Shown here in pieces: positions 22,073 to 32,464 of a DNA stretch of 64,000 bases (positions are counted from its first letter, which is position 1; every line of letters begins with the position of its first letter). The position numbers were made by a program, and so were the translations under genes. The DNA comes from Pyrrhoderma lamaoense (Eukaryota > Basidiomycota > Agaricomycetes > Hymenochaetales > Hymenochaetaceae): NCBI GenBank assembly GCA_002794735.1, contig NBAZ01000027.1, forward strand, positions 62,001 to 126,000, written 5' to 3'. The notes beneath the pieces are model-generated. The model ran no database searches. It was not told the DNA's origin and worked only from the letters and a program-made list of their open reading frames with translations.

Positions 22073-22077
22073 ACAAG

Positions 22078-22714
22078 ACTCCGATTGACTGTTAGCATCT
22101 ATATCTTGAGTAATCACAACAAACTTATTCATCTCAAAACAATATTTGCATTTAAAATCAATTTTTGCGAAAGCCATCTACTTGTAATAGTCTTGTACAA
22201 CTAGATTTCTGATATGGACTTCTACATCCTCAAAATTAGTTGCATTTATGGACTACCTGAGAGTCATAGATCAAGCAGATATAATAGAGTGCATTACACT
22301 TGAGGACTTGCTTATGTATTATCTTGGATTGTTCATATTCAATAACGTGTGCTTCCTGCTCCCAGATTTATCCCTAAACTAGACATGATACAGGACCCTT
22401 TGTAGCTGTAACAGAATGATATGATCTAAAAGATGAACTGTATCAGACGTAAGGGTTAAGACTGCAAAAACGGACACGCTGGTAGTAATCACGATGACTG
22501 GGTGATAAATGATATGATATTTGTCTTGCCCAAGAAGTGCCCTTCGTCTTTGTAAGTCCGATATGATAATTGTAAGTCTACTGTGACTAGTGGTTCGAGC
22601 TTGGATACTCTAAAGCAGTCGGTTCCTGTGGCTATATTCGTTGGTAAAATCATTACATTTCCTACTCAACGAGTCAACTAGTGCAGTAGTTGATTTTTAA
22701 ACTAAGTCTATCTC
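22078..22714. other. Intergenic region between the retrotransposon and the first family gene
   Basis: About 640 A/T-rich bases hold no supported gene and no recognised repeat. The part near 22680-22714 is the likely 3' UTR of the minus-strand gene ending at 22715. Confidence 0.55.
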
Positions 22715-23947
22715 TTATACATTTTTGTTCGTAGGAAGGTAAAGACTTCTTAGGTCATCTTTCAAAACTGTTGTAATAACGTGGTCTGCATCACCATCTC
22801 TACTGATAAAGCCCTCATGATCAAGACCTTCAAAAAGCGGATTTTTCAAATTACGATTGACTCTTATGAGTTCTTCTCTTGCATCTGAGTCGCTAGGATG
22901 CTCAGCGCGAACTTGGTTCTCTTCTGCCTGGGAACTACTATGTTCTCCTTCTATCGCATTTCTGGGTGAACGCGACGGGCTGTTATTACCTGAGGATATT
23001 GAAATCACATTCATTTGGCTCGTTGAAGTAGGAGTACTACGTCTTGAGTATGTGCTTGCAGTTTCTTTGGGTGAACCTAATGGAGAATGTATTTTTTTGT
23101 ATGCTTCCGTTTTAGGAGATCCTGCTGGGGTGCTGCTTTTGCTGGACATCACTGCCTTAGGAGATCCTACTGAAGTGTTGCTTCTGTTGAACATCGCTGT
23201 CTTTGGAGAAGATAACGAAACTGGGGGGAGGCTATTTCTTTTGACTAACGAACTACTTTTCTGTTGCTCTGGAAGCATGCTAGTTGTTCTCGCCCGCTTT
23301 ATTAGTTTCACTGGGCTCATACTAGCACTTTTATCACCTATTACTCTACCTGGGGATACAGTACTAGTGTATCTTTGGGGCGAGCTAGTTTGGGGACCTA
23401 GGTGGACACTTAATGAAGGTGTTAAATTTCTGCTTGTAGATCTTGACCGTATTTCGCAAGCTACTTCTGGAGGTGAAGTAGGTACATCAGCTCTATTCCC
23501 AAGTTGCGAATGCGCAGCATTGTCTTTCGTCTCATGTTCTACATCTGTTCTCTTCCGTTGTTTTCTCTCGCGACGATTTGTGGAAGCATTGGTCCTTCGG
23601 CGACTTAAAAAATCCTTAAGGTAGTCTTTAAGGCCGTCGAGTGATAAGTCAGGATTCTTGGCAAAATTAGCTTGTGCCAAGTAGTTATTTCTTGTCTTTT
23701 TCGCAAGACTGGGATTCTCTGCAGCTTCCTCTTTCTTCTTTATGTATTCTTCTTTACTTTGTAGGTTATCAATATAAGCGATACCAGGGAACTTGGTTGT
23801 ACTTGATGACGAGTTTTGAGCCTTTTTAGTGGCATTGCTAGTTTTCTTTGACACTCTGGAGTCACGAGGGGTTTCGATTTTGTAGTCTACGGGTTTTATC
23901 ATCGATGTTTTTGGCCTGACCCTAGGATTTTCTCTCGAAGTCGACAT
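22715..23947 (-). CDS. Basic Ser/Pro-rich protein of unknown function, family member 1 (410 aa)
   Basis: The single-exon frame encodes 410 residues and starts MSTSREN. Residues ~52-120 form a compact, helix-prone region (LQSKEEYIKKKEE ... AKNPDLSLDGLKDYLKDF), then a basic patch (RRRTNASTNRRERKQRKR). The two genes at 26250 and 29626 share the pattern K-E-E-Y-I, then A-(E/K)-(N/D)-P and L..L...L with similar spacing. Residues ~255-310 hold about four ~15-residue units, each starting (G/S)SPK. The rest is Ser/Pro-rich and probably disordered. The C-terminus differs from the other two members. The basic composition suggests a nuclear or nucleic-acid-associated protein, but that is only inference. 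I recognise no known family. Confidence 0.7.
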   Translation of the reverse strand: MSTSRENPRVRPKTSMIKPVDYKIETPRDSRVSKKTSNATKKAQNSSSSTTKFPGIAYIDNLQSKEEYIKKKEEAAENPSLAKKTRNNYLAQANFAKNPDLSLDGLKDYLKDFLSRRRTNASTNRRERKQRKRTDVEHETKDNAAHSQLGNRADVPTSPPEVACEIRSRSTSRNLTPSLSVHLGPQTSSPQRYTSTVSPGRVIGDKSASMSPVKLIKRARTTSMLPEQQKSSSLVKRNSLPPVSLSSPKTAMFNRSNTSVGSPKAVMSSKSSTPAGSPKTEAYKKIHSPLGSPKETASTYSRRSTPTSTSQMNVISISSGNNSPSRSPRNAIEGEHSSSQAEENQVRAEHPSDSDAREELIRVNRNLKNPLFEGLDHEGFISRDGDADHVITTVLKDDLRSLYLPTNKNV

Positions 23948-24621
23948 ATTTCGGATATTTGTGCCCTTCGTTAACTTCTCTAAACCCCTTATGGAGATGA
24001 ATGGGTGGGGTAAGTGAGTCTATATACACAGTTTCTGTCCCTGCAATACTCCCTCGATTAATCATACAGCATTACCGCCTACTAAGGGCAGTGAATACCT
24101 ACATTGCTGATATGAGCCAACTTTTTCAACTTTCAGAGATTATAGAATACCCTACGATGCTTTCAATAGATGATTCAAGAAAAGTTCACTTTGCGTATCG
24201 GTCTATCGCTTAGCCGGTGCATCTTTGATTTGTAAGTTATGTTAGGGTACCACTTCGAAGTTTATTTGCCAGTTCCGCCCAATAGTATTCAAGGGGATGA
24301 CATTGCCTCACTTCAAATCACAGAAGGCTACATACAGTAGAATAGTAATTCACATCCATTACATCAATAGAGAGGTATAGATTGGCTCCTGATGTGTATA
24401 TGCTGAGCTTGGGTTCCAACTGCTCAATGCGGTGGACCAGAGCAAACCAAAACTTCTCACCAAACCCAATCTACGACCAGGAATATTAGCTTTAAGGATG
24501 CCAGATACAAGAGCAGCAAGGCTGGTTTGGAAACGTTTATTGAGGTGGACCGCTGTCAATGGAGTTCCTTAGTGTATTTATCCCGGCTGTGTCCTAAGAA
24601 GTTGTTGATCTGCATCTTATA
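23948..24621. other. Upstream region of family gene 1; start of duplicated segment
   Basis: No gene is supported. The first ~60 bases upstream of the ATG should be the promoter of the minus-strand gene. From about 24240 on, the sequence resembles 29060-29320, as part of the duplication described separately. The stretch ends at the TA target of the inverted-repeat element. Confidence 0.5.
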
Positions 24622-25237
24622 AGGTACTTGCACGATAAACTCAACACGCTGTCACATCACTGTAACGTCACGTGTAACGCGTTATGTCACGGCGCAAATT
24701 CTCAGAAAAAAAGTTTTTTTTTCAATAATCCCTTATATGGCCTTTACTTGGGAGAATATTGATTTAAAGTTATGGAAAAGTTAAATAACGTATTTTATAT
24801 ATCTATATAAGTAACAAGTAATAATAAAGTCTTGATAATTCTAACAGGTTTGAACTATTTTTAGGCGCAGCTTGTTAGTACTGTTACATAATATTAATTA
24901 CATAATATATTGTCTAAATATGGAAGTTTATTTGCATCGGCTAATCCAAAACCGGCCTAAACGCGCAAAATATGTGACAAAAAATTTGAAAATTTAAAAA
25001 TATGCAAAACATATAAAATGCATTTAAAACAATATTCGAGAAAAAATGTTTTTCCTTATAAGTCATTTAAAATTTGTAATTTCTAATTTACGTAGACCAT
25101 TTCATAGATTACCTACTTTATTTACTTTTCATCTGCTTAAAATTATTATAATTTGTTGTGTAGAATTTAGGAAGTAAAAATATTTTTTGGTGGAAAGTGT
25201 GACAAAGTAGCGCGTTGAGTTTATCGTGCGAGTACCT
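24622..25237. mobile_element. MITE: 616-bp non-autonomous DNA element with ~30-bp terminal inverted repeats
   Basis: The left end AGGTACTTGCACGATA continues as AACTCAACACGCT. The right end is its inverted complement with two mismatches over 31 bases. Each end is flanked by TA (24620-24621 and 25238-25239), the target duplication of Tc1/mariner and pogo elements. The interior is very A/T-rich and has no coding frame, so an autonomous relative elsewhere would have to move it. The related segment near 29310-29335 lacks the element and shows the empty site. Confidence 0.85.
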
Positions 25238-25390
25238 TAGATGATTTACCACTTTGAAATAGATTCTTATTAACAGTTATCTCTAAATCACTTAATTAAA
25301 TGGAGTATCAGTGCACATGTATATTACATATACAGTGAGCAAAAAGTTATACTTTTAGCTGGTTAAAATGGCATATATAATCTTGGCTGT

Positions 25391-26110
25391 TGTAGGACCA
25401 ACTAAGTGGATAGCCTGTCGCAGTGCGTTCGTAATGCAATTTTTAGCTCTGCCCCAGAGTCCATTATTAATATATCTCCTTACCCAAGGCCGCGTTCCTG
25501 GCCCAGTTCTCTTACTATTTAGCTTCAATTTATAATTTTACTCGAGGATAGGGTTCGCTTATATGGCCCCTCGATTTTGATAGCCTTAACCATTCGTCCA
25601 GTAGCACATAACCACCTGAAAACCATACTTTCTCTTATGATGTACCCATTATCTCATATTTTGATATATGAGCTTCCAGACTTGAGGCCGTTGAAAAGAA
25701 ATTCAATTAACCCCCAGTTATCTTCTAATTTCTCCCCCCTGAATTAATCTTCCGATAGTCTCCTATACTCTATATCTACTACTCTGCTTCTTATTGGGCT
25801 GCCCGTACGAGCTTGTAATACCCTGACTGTACTGCACTTTATCTTGAGCTATAGCTTCTGTCGAGACTCTATTCCATACCTTTCTACTCAATCTACTGGT
25901 CTGAGGAGTCTCACTTCGCCCAGAGGTCTCTATCATTCTCTAGGCTACGGCCGGGTTTTTGGCATTTCGCCCGAAGGCGAGTTGCTCGCTTTTTACACCC
26001 CGAAATCGATCCAGAGCATCGAGTCTGGCGTAGGCAGACTCTAATCCCCAAGTCCTCGCCACTAAATACGGCTAAAAGGTCCAACCATGACCCAAAGTCT
26101 AGTTTTCATA
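25391..26110. other. 720-bp insertion of unknown kind in duplication copy A
   Basis: In copy B the sequence CTTGGCTG is followed directly by TGAGGTCGATC (about 29484-29497). In copy A the same CTTGGCTG (to 25389) is separated from a matching TGAGGG (26112) by about 720 bases. The insert is partly more G/C-rich than its surroundings (25900-26070). I found no convincing inverted or direct terminal repeats and no clear target duplication. The 66-codon frame at 25844 has no recognisable content. It may be a degraded transposon fragment or sequence lost from copy B. Confidence 0.5.
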
Positions 26111-26249
26111 GTGAGGGTGGTTTATCGATGTAAAGTCTAGCTGAGCTCTTTATCTCATATACTCAGGTTTTCATTATATATCATCCATATACAAAGTAAG
26201 TATTGTAAAGTGTCTACAAAGAAAACTCTGAGCAATATTTGTAAAGAGT

Positions 26250-27440
26250 CTAAATCATATACGAATCATAAGGTCCATTATCGTTGTAATAATCTGCCAA
26301 TGATGCTGTCAGCAGATCATGTTGGAAAAGATTTCCATATTCATCTCCCTGAGGGCTTTGTGTCTCCCTCTCGCTGTGATCTGACTTAGTAATACTTCCC
26401 CTGTCTTCTCTCAAAGGCGACGACAATCTCTGAGTCTTTGGCGAAAGTTGGATCCCGTTCTTCTCATTTTCTGATTTCGGAGTGGAAGGGGATGAGACCT
26501 CAGTTCTCGTACCGTCCTTCTCACTACGTCTTTTGACTATTGTTTCTTTTGGTGGTGAACTCATTTGTGAAGCTCCTCTCCTACTGGGACTAGGTGTTGG
26601 GCTCTTCGTAATCGTACGTACCCTACTAGTACTCCTGCTTTGATCACCAGGACTTGATTTCATATGCATATCGTCAGCAGGCGTAGGACTTTTTCTGGGT
26701 GTAGTCTCTCTACTATTACTTTCGCTTTTCCTCTCAGGTCCTACATCATACGTTGGTGGGTACAGTACTCCTTTAGATTTGGATAATCCTTGAGCTCTAG
26801 CCTTATTCGAAAGGCTAGCTGCATCACCGACAACATTGACCAGATATAGTGATTTATTACCATCTGGATTCATGGGAGCTGTTTGCTTTTTCTTCCGCAC
26901 AGAAGTTTTGTCAGATTCAGCACTGGAGCCGGCACTTGGAAAAGCTACTTCTGTTTTAGCTTCTTCCACGGTCTGCACCTTCAAATTCTTCTCAGCATCT
27001 TTGCTCTTCTTAAGAACTCTGCTTTTCTTAAGGTCTCTGCTCTTCTTTCTTCTTACAGTTTCTGAATGAGCGTCATTAATAAGTATTTCTTTAAGCCTCT
27101 GTAATGTTACCCCAGGATCTTCCGCGACATCTATAAAGTCCTGGATTCTTCTTTTACTTCTTTCATCTTTTACTTTTTCAACTCTCTTTTTTGCTTCGGC
27201 CACATACTCATCTTTACTTCTATAGGCCAAGATTTTAATACGGGCCTTTGGAGCTTTGACCTCATCCTTAGACGTTGAGGTCGAGCTCGGTGGTAATGGG
27301 AAACTTATCTTGGTTTCTTTGTTAATAGGCGCTCTACCTTGTGTACGGGTGTGAATTGCCTTGGGTGGTCTGGTAGAAGATTCTGCTGTTTTTTGAGTCC
27401 TTGTACTTCTACGAGGTCTTTCTCCAGTTTTTGAGGACAT
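26250..27440 (-). CDS. Basic Ser/Pro-rich protein of unknown function, family member 2 (396 aa)
   Basis: I chose the start MSSKTGERP at 27440 and not the upstream Met at 27458, because member 3 shares MSS.K.GERP at exactly this point. Residues ~62-137 carry the conserved region: KAPKAR.KILAY, K(D/E).Y, KR(R/K)IQD, AE(D/N)P, TLQ.L..ILI and ETxRRKKS, with the same residue numbering in member 3. The middle is Ser/Thr/Pro-rich. The last ~88 residues are nearly the same as in member 3 and end GPYDSYMI. There are no introns, membrane segments or signal peptide. Function is unknown. The strongly conserved ends and looser middle suggest two short functional modules joined by a disordered linker. Confidence 0.72.
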   Translation of the reverse strand: MSSKTGERPRRSTRTQKTAESSTRPPKAIHTRTQGRAPINKETKISFPLPPSSTSTSKDEVKAPKARIKILAYRSKDEYVAEAKKRVEKVKDERSKRRIQDFIDVAEDPGVTLQRLKEILINDAHSETVRRKKSRDLKKSRVLKKSKDAEKNLKVQTVEEAKTEVAFPSAGSSAESDKTSVRKKKQTAPMNPDGNKSLYLVNVVGDAASLSNKARAQGLSKSKGVLYPPTYDVGPERKSESNSRETTPRKSPTPADDMHMKSSPGDQSRSTSRVRTITKSPTPSPSRRGASQMSSPPKETIVKRRSEKDGTRTEVSSPSTPKSENEKNGIQLSPKTQRLSSPLREDRGSITKSDHSERETQSPQGDEYGNLFQHDLLTASLADYYNDNGPYDSYMI

Positions 27441-29625
27441 TCTGATCTTTATTTTCAAGTAACTAGACCTGTAACGACCTGAGTGCGTGTATATGTGGGT
27501 GAGTAGAGTCGCACTAATTTATCCTTTTTTGTTATGCGCAATGTTGGTTTAGTTAGTGATTGCAGAGTTGACGATCGTTATTGTCACGCGCACTGGATCA
27601 AGACGATAACGAGTTATATTGCACTGAGATGACTCTTTGTCAGGAGCTCATATCTAGAACTTTGTTCCGTTAATAAATGTTAAATTGCATTTATTTTCGC
27701 TTTAAACTTCCGAGCACCCCAAAACGAGATCTCTCATGAAGTCACTAATCATATACTTGAGGATAAAATCACTCTACTGGAAGAAAAGATAATCAATTTT
27801 CGACAGCAACTGTATGTATCCAAAGAATTTACTTGCTTTAAGTGGAGAAAATTACTACATATGTACTAGCTGATCGTGGACCCTTAATTATACCCAGCAG
27901 TATATATGATGATCAACATGGCTTGTGAATAATATTGTCAGCTCTACCAAGTTTCCGTTTCTGCCATTTTAAAGATTAGTAATCGCCATTTAAAGTTTTT
28001 TTAATTAATTTGCAATTGCGCCTTGGTATGCTTTCTAGTCGCAAATACTATTAGGCATAAGTATAAGTCCCGTTCTATAAGAAAAGTCTACTACATGCAA
28101 TATTGGAAACAGATCAAAATTACAGAGTGATTCAAACCTATCGGGTGAGAATTCCTAGGTACTACTGATGTATTCTATATCATCGGAAGCAGACACATAC
28201 AGAGTGGCTTGTTTCTTTATATACCACTATCAAAATAGTACCGAAAATTAGCTATCACCAAGCTTACCCATCCTTATCACAAGTACCATACAAGTGAGTG
28301 GCCTTAGTAGTACAGCAATAATTACAAAACCAAGCATCTCCATAATTTTACGATTCATTATACTGAATACGATGGTCCATCAGCCCTGCACCTTGTCTAC
28401 GTTGATTCTTCGCTTCAAATACGTGCCTGTAGTCAAGGATAGCGATCCAGAGAGTAGTAAGATTCTTCAGTAGGTCGGGGAGTACTGTGTCAATATCCCT
28501 AACAGCTAAACTCCCTTTGAATCTATATTCTTACGCTCCAGGTACTATTCAGTATCTTTTCTTCACAGTCTCACAAGTGATATCTAACAACATTTGGGAC
28601 CCTCAGCAACTTTTATTCTATGTTATGTGACAACTTACTCTTAAGAGTTCAACGTAGTTTCATAAAATCTACCTTGTGATGGCTTACTTCAAAAACTCGA
28701 GATACTACTATAGGAGCTATGGATACCGATGTCCTGTGGGTACTCAGCACTCTCACTATCCTCTTGGAGGCATCTCATTGTTGTCCATGAGTAGCAGCAA
28801 TTTTTGGTGCTAAGAAGAAAATATGCATAGGTAGGTAGTTTATAACTTTTCTTCCTCTTTCTCACTTGCACAATAGAGTTAGTCAGTACCTCTATTGACG
28901 TTTTCGTTATTTGCCATTATTATACAAACCATACTTCAAGCTATAACTCCCTATATCACAATTAGATATAACAGGTAGGTATAAAATAATTTACAAGGGC
29001 TGTCAGTCTCGTTAAAAGAGATCACATACAAAAAAAATATTTTTTACATATGATTGCATCAACATAAAGGAATATTTAGTGGCTCCTGCTTTTTAAATTC
29101 TAGGCTTAAGCTTCGACTATCAGATGTGGTAGCTTCATAAAAAACTAGGATTGCTCATCAAGCCTAATCTGCTGCCAGGTATATTGACTCAAGAGAAGTC
29201 CAAATACGAGATAAACGGTAGTTGGGGAACGCTCATCGGGTTACAATTGCTATTGTTTTCCGTGGCCCCTGGTGTCCTTTATCATATACAATTGAACCTT
29301 GATAAGCAGTTGATCTACAAGTCATGATCCCCACTCAGAAACAGATCCTCGTCGACGGTCATTCTTCCACTACTAAATACCTAATTGGAAAGAGTAGCAG
29401 GGTGCATGTACATACAGTAGGCGATAAGACACATTTCCGGTTGATGATGTGTGTAGATTATCCTAACAATGTTGTATATAATCTTGGCTGTGAGGTCGAT
29501 CTACTGATGTGAGGTCTAGCTATGTTCTCTTATAAACTATATACCCTAGATCTTACTATATATTATACAAATTTATAGTTTTGAAGTATCTACAAAGAAA
29601 ACTCTGAGCAATATTTGTAGCGAGT
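27441..29625. other. Intergenic region between family genes 2 and 3
   Basis: About 2.2 kb carry no supported gene; the open frames are short and lack coding character. From 27441 to ~28870 the sequence is the upstream flank of gene 2 and resembles 30784-31740. From ~29060 to 29625 it is the downstream flank of gene 3 and resembles 24240-26249 once the MITE and the 720-bp insert are removed. Confidence 0.55.
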
Positions 29626-31740
29626 CTAAATCATATACGAATCATAAGGCCCATTATAGTTATAATCTTCCAATGATGCTGTCAGCGGATCATATTCGAA
29701 AATATTTTCATATTCATCTCTCTGAGGGCTTTGTGTCTCCCTCTCACTGTGATCTGATCTAGCAAGATTTCCCCTGTCTTCTCTTACAGGCGACGACAAT
29801 CTCTGAGTCTTTGGCGAAAGTTGGATCCGTTTCTTCTCATTTTCTGATCTCGGGGCAGAAGGTAAAGAGACCTCAGTTCTTGTACCATCCTTCTCACCGC
29901 TTCTCTTGACTATTGTTGCTTTTGGTGACGAACTCATTTGTGACACTCCTCTCTTACTAGAACTAGGTGTGGAGTTCTTAGTGATCGTAAGTGTCATATT
30001 AGTACTCCTGCTTTTATCACCAGGACTTGAATTCATACGCATATTGTTAGTAGTAGTAGTAGGATTTCTGAATGTACTCTCCTTACTGGTACCCCCAACT
30101 TGCTTAACAGGCCCACGCCCCTTTTCTATATTATACGTAGATGGGGATGGTATTTTCATAGCTCCGGTCGGTCCTATAGCTTTGGATGACCCAGCTGGCT
30201 CGCCGGCCGTTCCGCCCAGATGCGGATTTTGAGTTTTTTTTGGCAATAATTTGGGAAGTATTGTCCTTTGCGTACTTACACTAGCATTACCGGTTTCAGC
30301 GCTGGAGCTAGCGCCTGGATGACCTACTGCTGTTTTGGTCCCTGTCGCGGTCTGGGCTTTCGGAACGGCTTGACCTTGTAGGCTCTTCTTTCTCCTTTCA
30401 GTTTCAGCGGCGGCATCGTCAATAAGTATATTTTGGAGCATCTGTAATGTCGTATAAGGATTCTCAGCGATTTTTAACAAATCCTGGATTTTTCGTTTAT
30501 ATTTGACATCTTTTATTCTACCAAGTTTCTCTCTCGCTTCTTCTATATACTGCTCTTTATTTTGATAAGCTAGAATTTTGGCACGGGCTTTGGGAGCTTT
30601 GACTATAGGTTTGTGTATTAAGGACATGTTCGGTGGTAGAGGAGGATTTGTCCGCGCTTCCTTATTAATATCAGTTTTGACTTCTATGTCCATGACAGTA
30701 TCGAATGCATCGGATGGTCTGTTGTGATATTCCACTGCTTTTTGTGCTTTATGAGGTCTTTCTCCAGCTTTATTAGAGGACATTTCGACCTTTGTTTTCA
30801 AGTCACTAAACCTGTAACGATCTAAGTGCGTGTATATATGAGGAGAGTTCATACTCCCATTTGTGCTCTCTTGCATGCAATATTACATTAGTTAGTATTC
30901 TCGGAATCAATAGTCGCTGTAATAATAACGTATCACATTGCACAACTATAAGCTTCCAAACACTATAAACGGAATATGCAATGTATTCCCTAATAATATA
31001 GTCTCTGTATCTTCCCTTTCGTATAACAAGGTAATACCTGGTAACTATTTTTTTGATTCAAGATGCATTTGTCTCTTTGTATTCAGCTTCTCAGACGCAA
31101 GTACGACTGGGAATAGAAAATTAGTTCCTTAAGAGAACTATATTACACTTATCATGCAACTGCCGATGCCGATGCAATACTGGAAACAGAACAAAATTAC
31201 GAGGTAATTCATTCCAGGGTAAAAGTATCTAAGAACTACTATTACTTTTTAAATATTCGGAAGCAGAACATTACTGAATAGTTTGCATCTTTATACACCA
31301 CTGTCAAAGTTGTATATAAGGTTGCTATTACCGAGCTTAGTATTGCTTACGGCAAGTACCATACACGCAATTGAGTTCCTAGATAGTACAGCAATAATAA
31401 TGACGGCCAAGAGCCTCCATTTCATTTGACAATTCACATTGGATATGGTGTTCCATCAGCCCTGCATCTCAAAGATGATGTTCCGGCGAGTGATGTGATT
31501 CCACAGGTTGGGGAGTAATGCCAGAACTGAAGACTAGAGTCAGTAGTAGCTTCCCTAATAATCAATCTCGTTCTAATCCTACATTCTTAAGCTCCAGGTA
31601 TATTCTATAACCTCCTCCCCACAGTAATTATCAAAGATATCCAACGGCGTTTCGGATTTCTTGGCAACTTTTATACTTCGAGAACTAGGAAAATGCATAG
31701 GGTAAGTGGTTTATGACTTCTCTTCCTCTTTCTCACTTTC
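29060..31740. repeat. Diverged tandem duplication, copy B (contains family gene 3)
   Basis: This is the partner of 24240-28870. It lacks both the MITE and the 720-bp insert of copy A, so it approximates the ancestral unit. Similarity is strongest over the two ends of the coding gene and the first bases on each side of it. It fades in the middle of the gene and in the far upstream flank. Confidence 0.72.
29626..30783 (-). CDS. Basic Ser/Pro-rich protein of unknown function, family member 3 (385 aa)
   Basis: The start MSSNKAGERP (30783) matches member 2. The open frame reaches further upstream to 30876, but that part corresponds to the non-coding promoter of member 2. Residues ~62-137 hold the conserved KAPKAR.KILAY to ETERRKKS region. 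The C-terminal ~88 residues run from KDGTRTEVS to GPYDSYMI and are close to member 2. The middle has diverged and differs in length, as expected for a disordered linker. The gene has no intron. No function can be given. The pair must have arisen by tandem duplication, and the open frames in both copies suggest they are, or recently were, under selection. Confidence 0.72.
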   Translation of the reverse strand: MSSNKAGERPHKAQKAVEYHNRPSDAFDTVMDIEVKTDINKEARTNPPLPPNMSLIHKPIVKAPKARAKILAYQNKEQYIEEAREKLGRIKDVKYKRKIQDLLKIAENPYTTLQMLQNILIDDAAAETERRKKSLQGQAVPKAQTATGTKTAVGHPGASSSAETGNASVSTQRTILPKLLPKKTQNPHLGGTAGEPAGSSKAIGPTGAMKIPSPSTYNIEKGRGPVKQVGGTSKESTFRNPTTTTNNMRMNSSPGDKSRSTNMTLTITKNSTPSSSKRGVSQMSSSPKATIVKRSGEKDGTRTEVSLPSAPRSENEKKRIQLSPKTQRLSSPVREDRGNLARSDHSERETQSPQRDEYENIFEYDPLTASLEDYNYNGPYDSYMI

Positions 31741-32464
31741 AAATTAAAGTAGCTCGTATCTTTATCGGCTTGGCTCGGAGTCGTTGGGCAAGCCATACCT
31801 GAGACGATAATTCGTCAGATTGAGGTAGGATAATACAGTTGGGTACAAATTTCGTTGAAATACTACATACGGAAAGCACACTTATGATGTCGAGATCTGA
31901 TCGGATAACGTAATATCGTTTAGACTCTCTTATCATAAAATTTCATTGGATGTTTATCGAGTCGATTGATGATTGGAATATCCAGTGTGGGCATAAATAC
32001 TCTCTGAGTTGTCAATAAGTTATACATGATATAAAAATTCTTGTCTAGATTTTTTCTTCTCAGTTTATGAGTCAAAGTCGCGAGATTTCGATATAGATGA
32101 GGTCCCGCCGTCTATTTGATTATGAGAGAAGCACAGCAACGACCCGAGAGTTGACGGTGGCCTCCGTTTTACTATTAATAACGTTGTCCGAGACTCCGAC
32201 GTCATAGTATAACCCGTTCCCACTGTAAATTTAGATCAAAAGCAGGAATACATTTTTGTGGCAGGAGAATCAGGATCGTATATGATGGCTATTGACTCGT
32301 GATTTTTGTGATTTTTGAAATCAGAATGGTGCAGAATATAGATTGTCGAGAATAAATTGATAAAATCTGAAGGAAGCTGTGGTGGATGAGGAGAGTCGGA
32401 CTGTTGCGACGGGTTCCAGTCCCGAGTAGACCCGCCCGCCACGCGCTGAGTTGTGAGAGTTGTG
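30784..32464. other. Intergenic region, family gene 3 promoter to pyruvate decarboxylase promoter
   Basis: No gene is supported in about 1.7 kb. Up to ~31740 it is the upstream flank of family gene 3 (duplication copy B). The rest is the upstream region of pyruvate decarboxylase. No further repeat or RNA gene was recognised. Confidence 0.55.

Larger units (their letters stand above)
24240..28870. repeat. Diverged tandem duplication, copy A (contains family gene 2)
   Basis: Scattered but collinear similarity links this stretch to 29060-31740. It covers the downstream flank, the coding gene and ~1.4 kb upstream. Examples are CTCTGAGCAATATTTGTA just after the stop of both genes, TGTAACGA with GTGCGTGTATAT in both promoters, and CTTCCTCTTTCTCAC at 28850 and 31722. 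Copy A is longer because it holds the 616-bp MITE and a 720-bp insert. Confidence 0.75.

Noticed and set aside
22580..22630. GTGGTTCGAGCTTGG, resembling a tRNA T-arm
   Set aside because: No matching acceptor, D or anticodon arms could be folded around it.
24677..24682. ACGCGT inside the MITE
   Set aside because: It is far from any start codon and lies in transposon sequence; not counted as an MCB.
25844..26044. 66-codon frame in the 720-bp insert
   Set aside because: No motif, no splice context and only one copy; treated as chance.
30784..30876. Upstream Met extension of family gene 3
   Set aside because: The same sequence upstream of gene 2 is not open in the same way, while MSS.K.GERP is the shared start.
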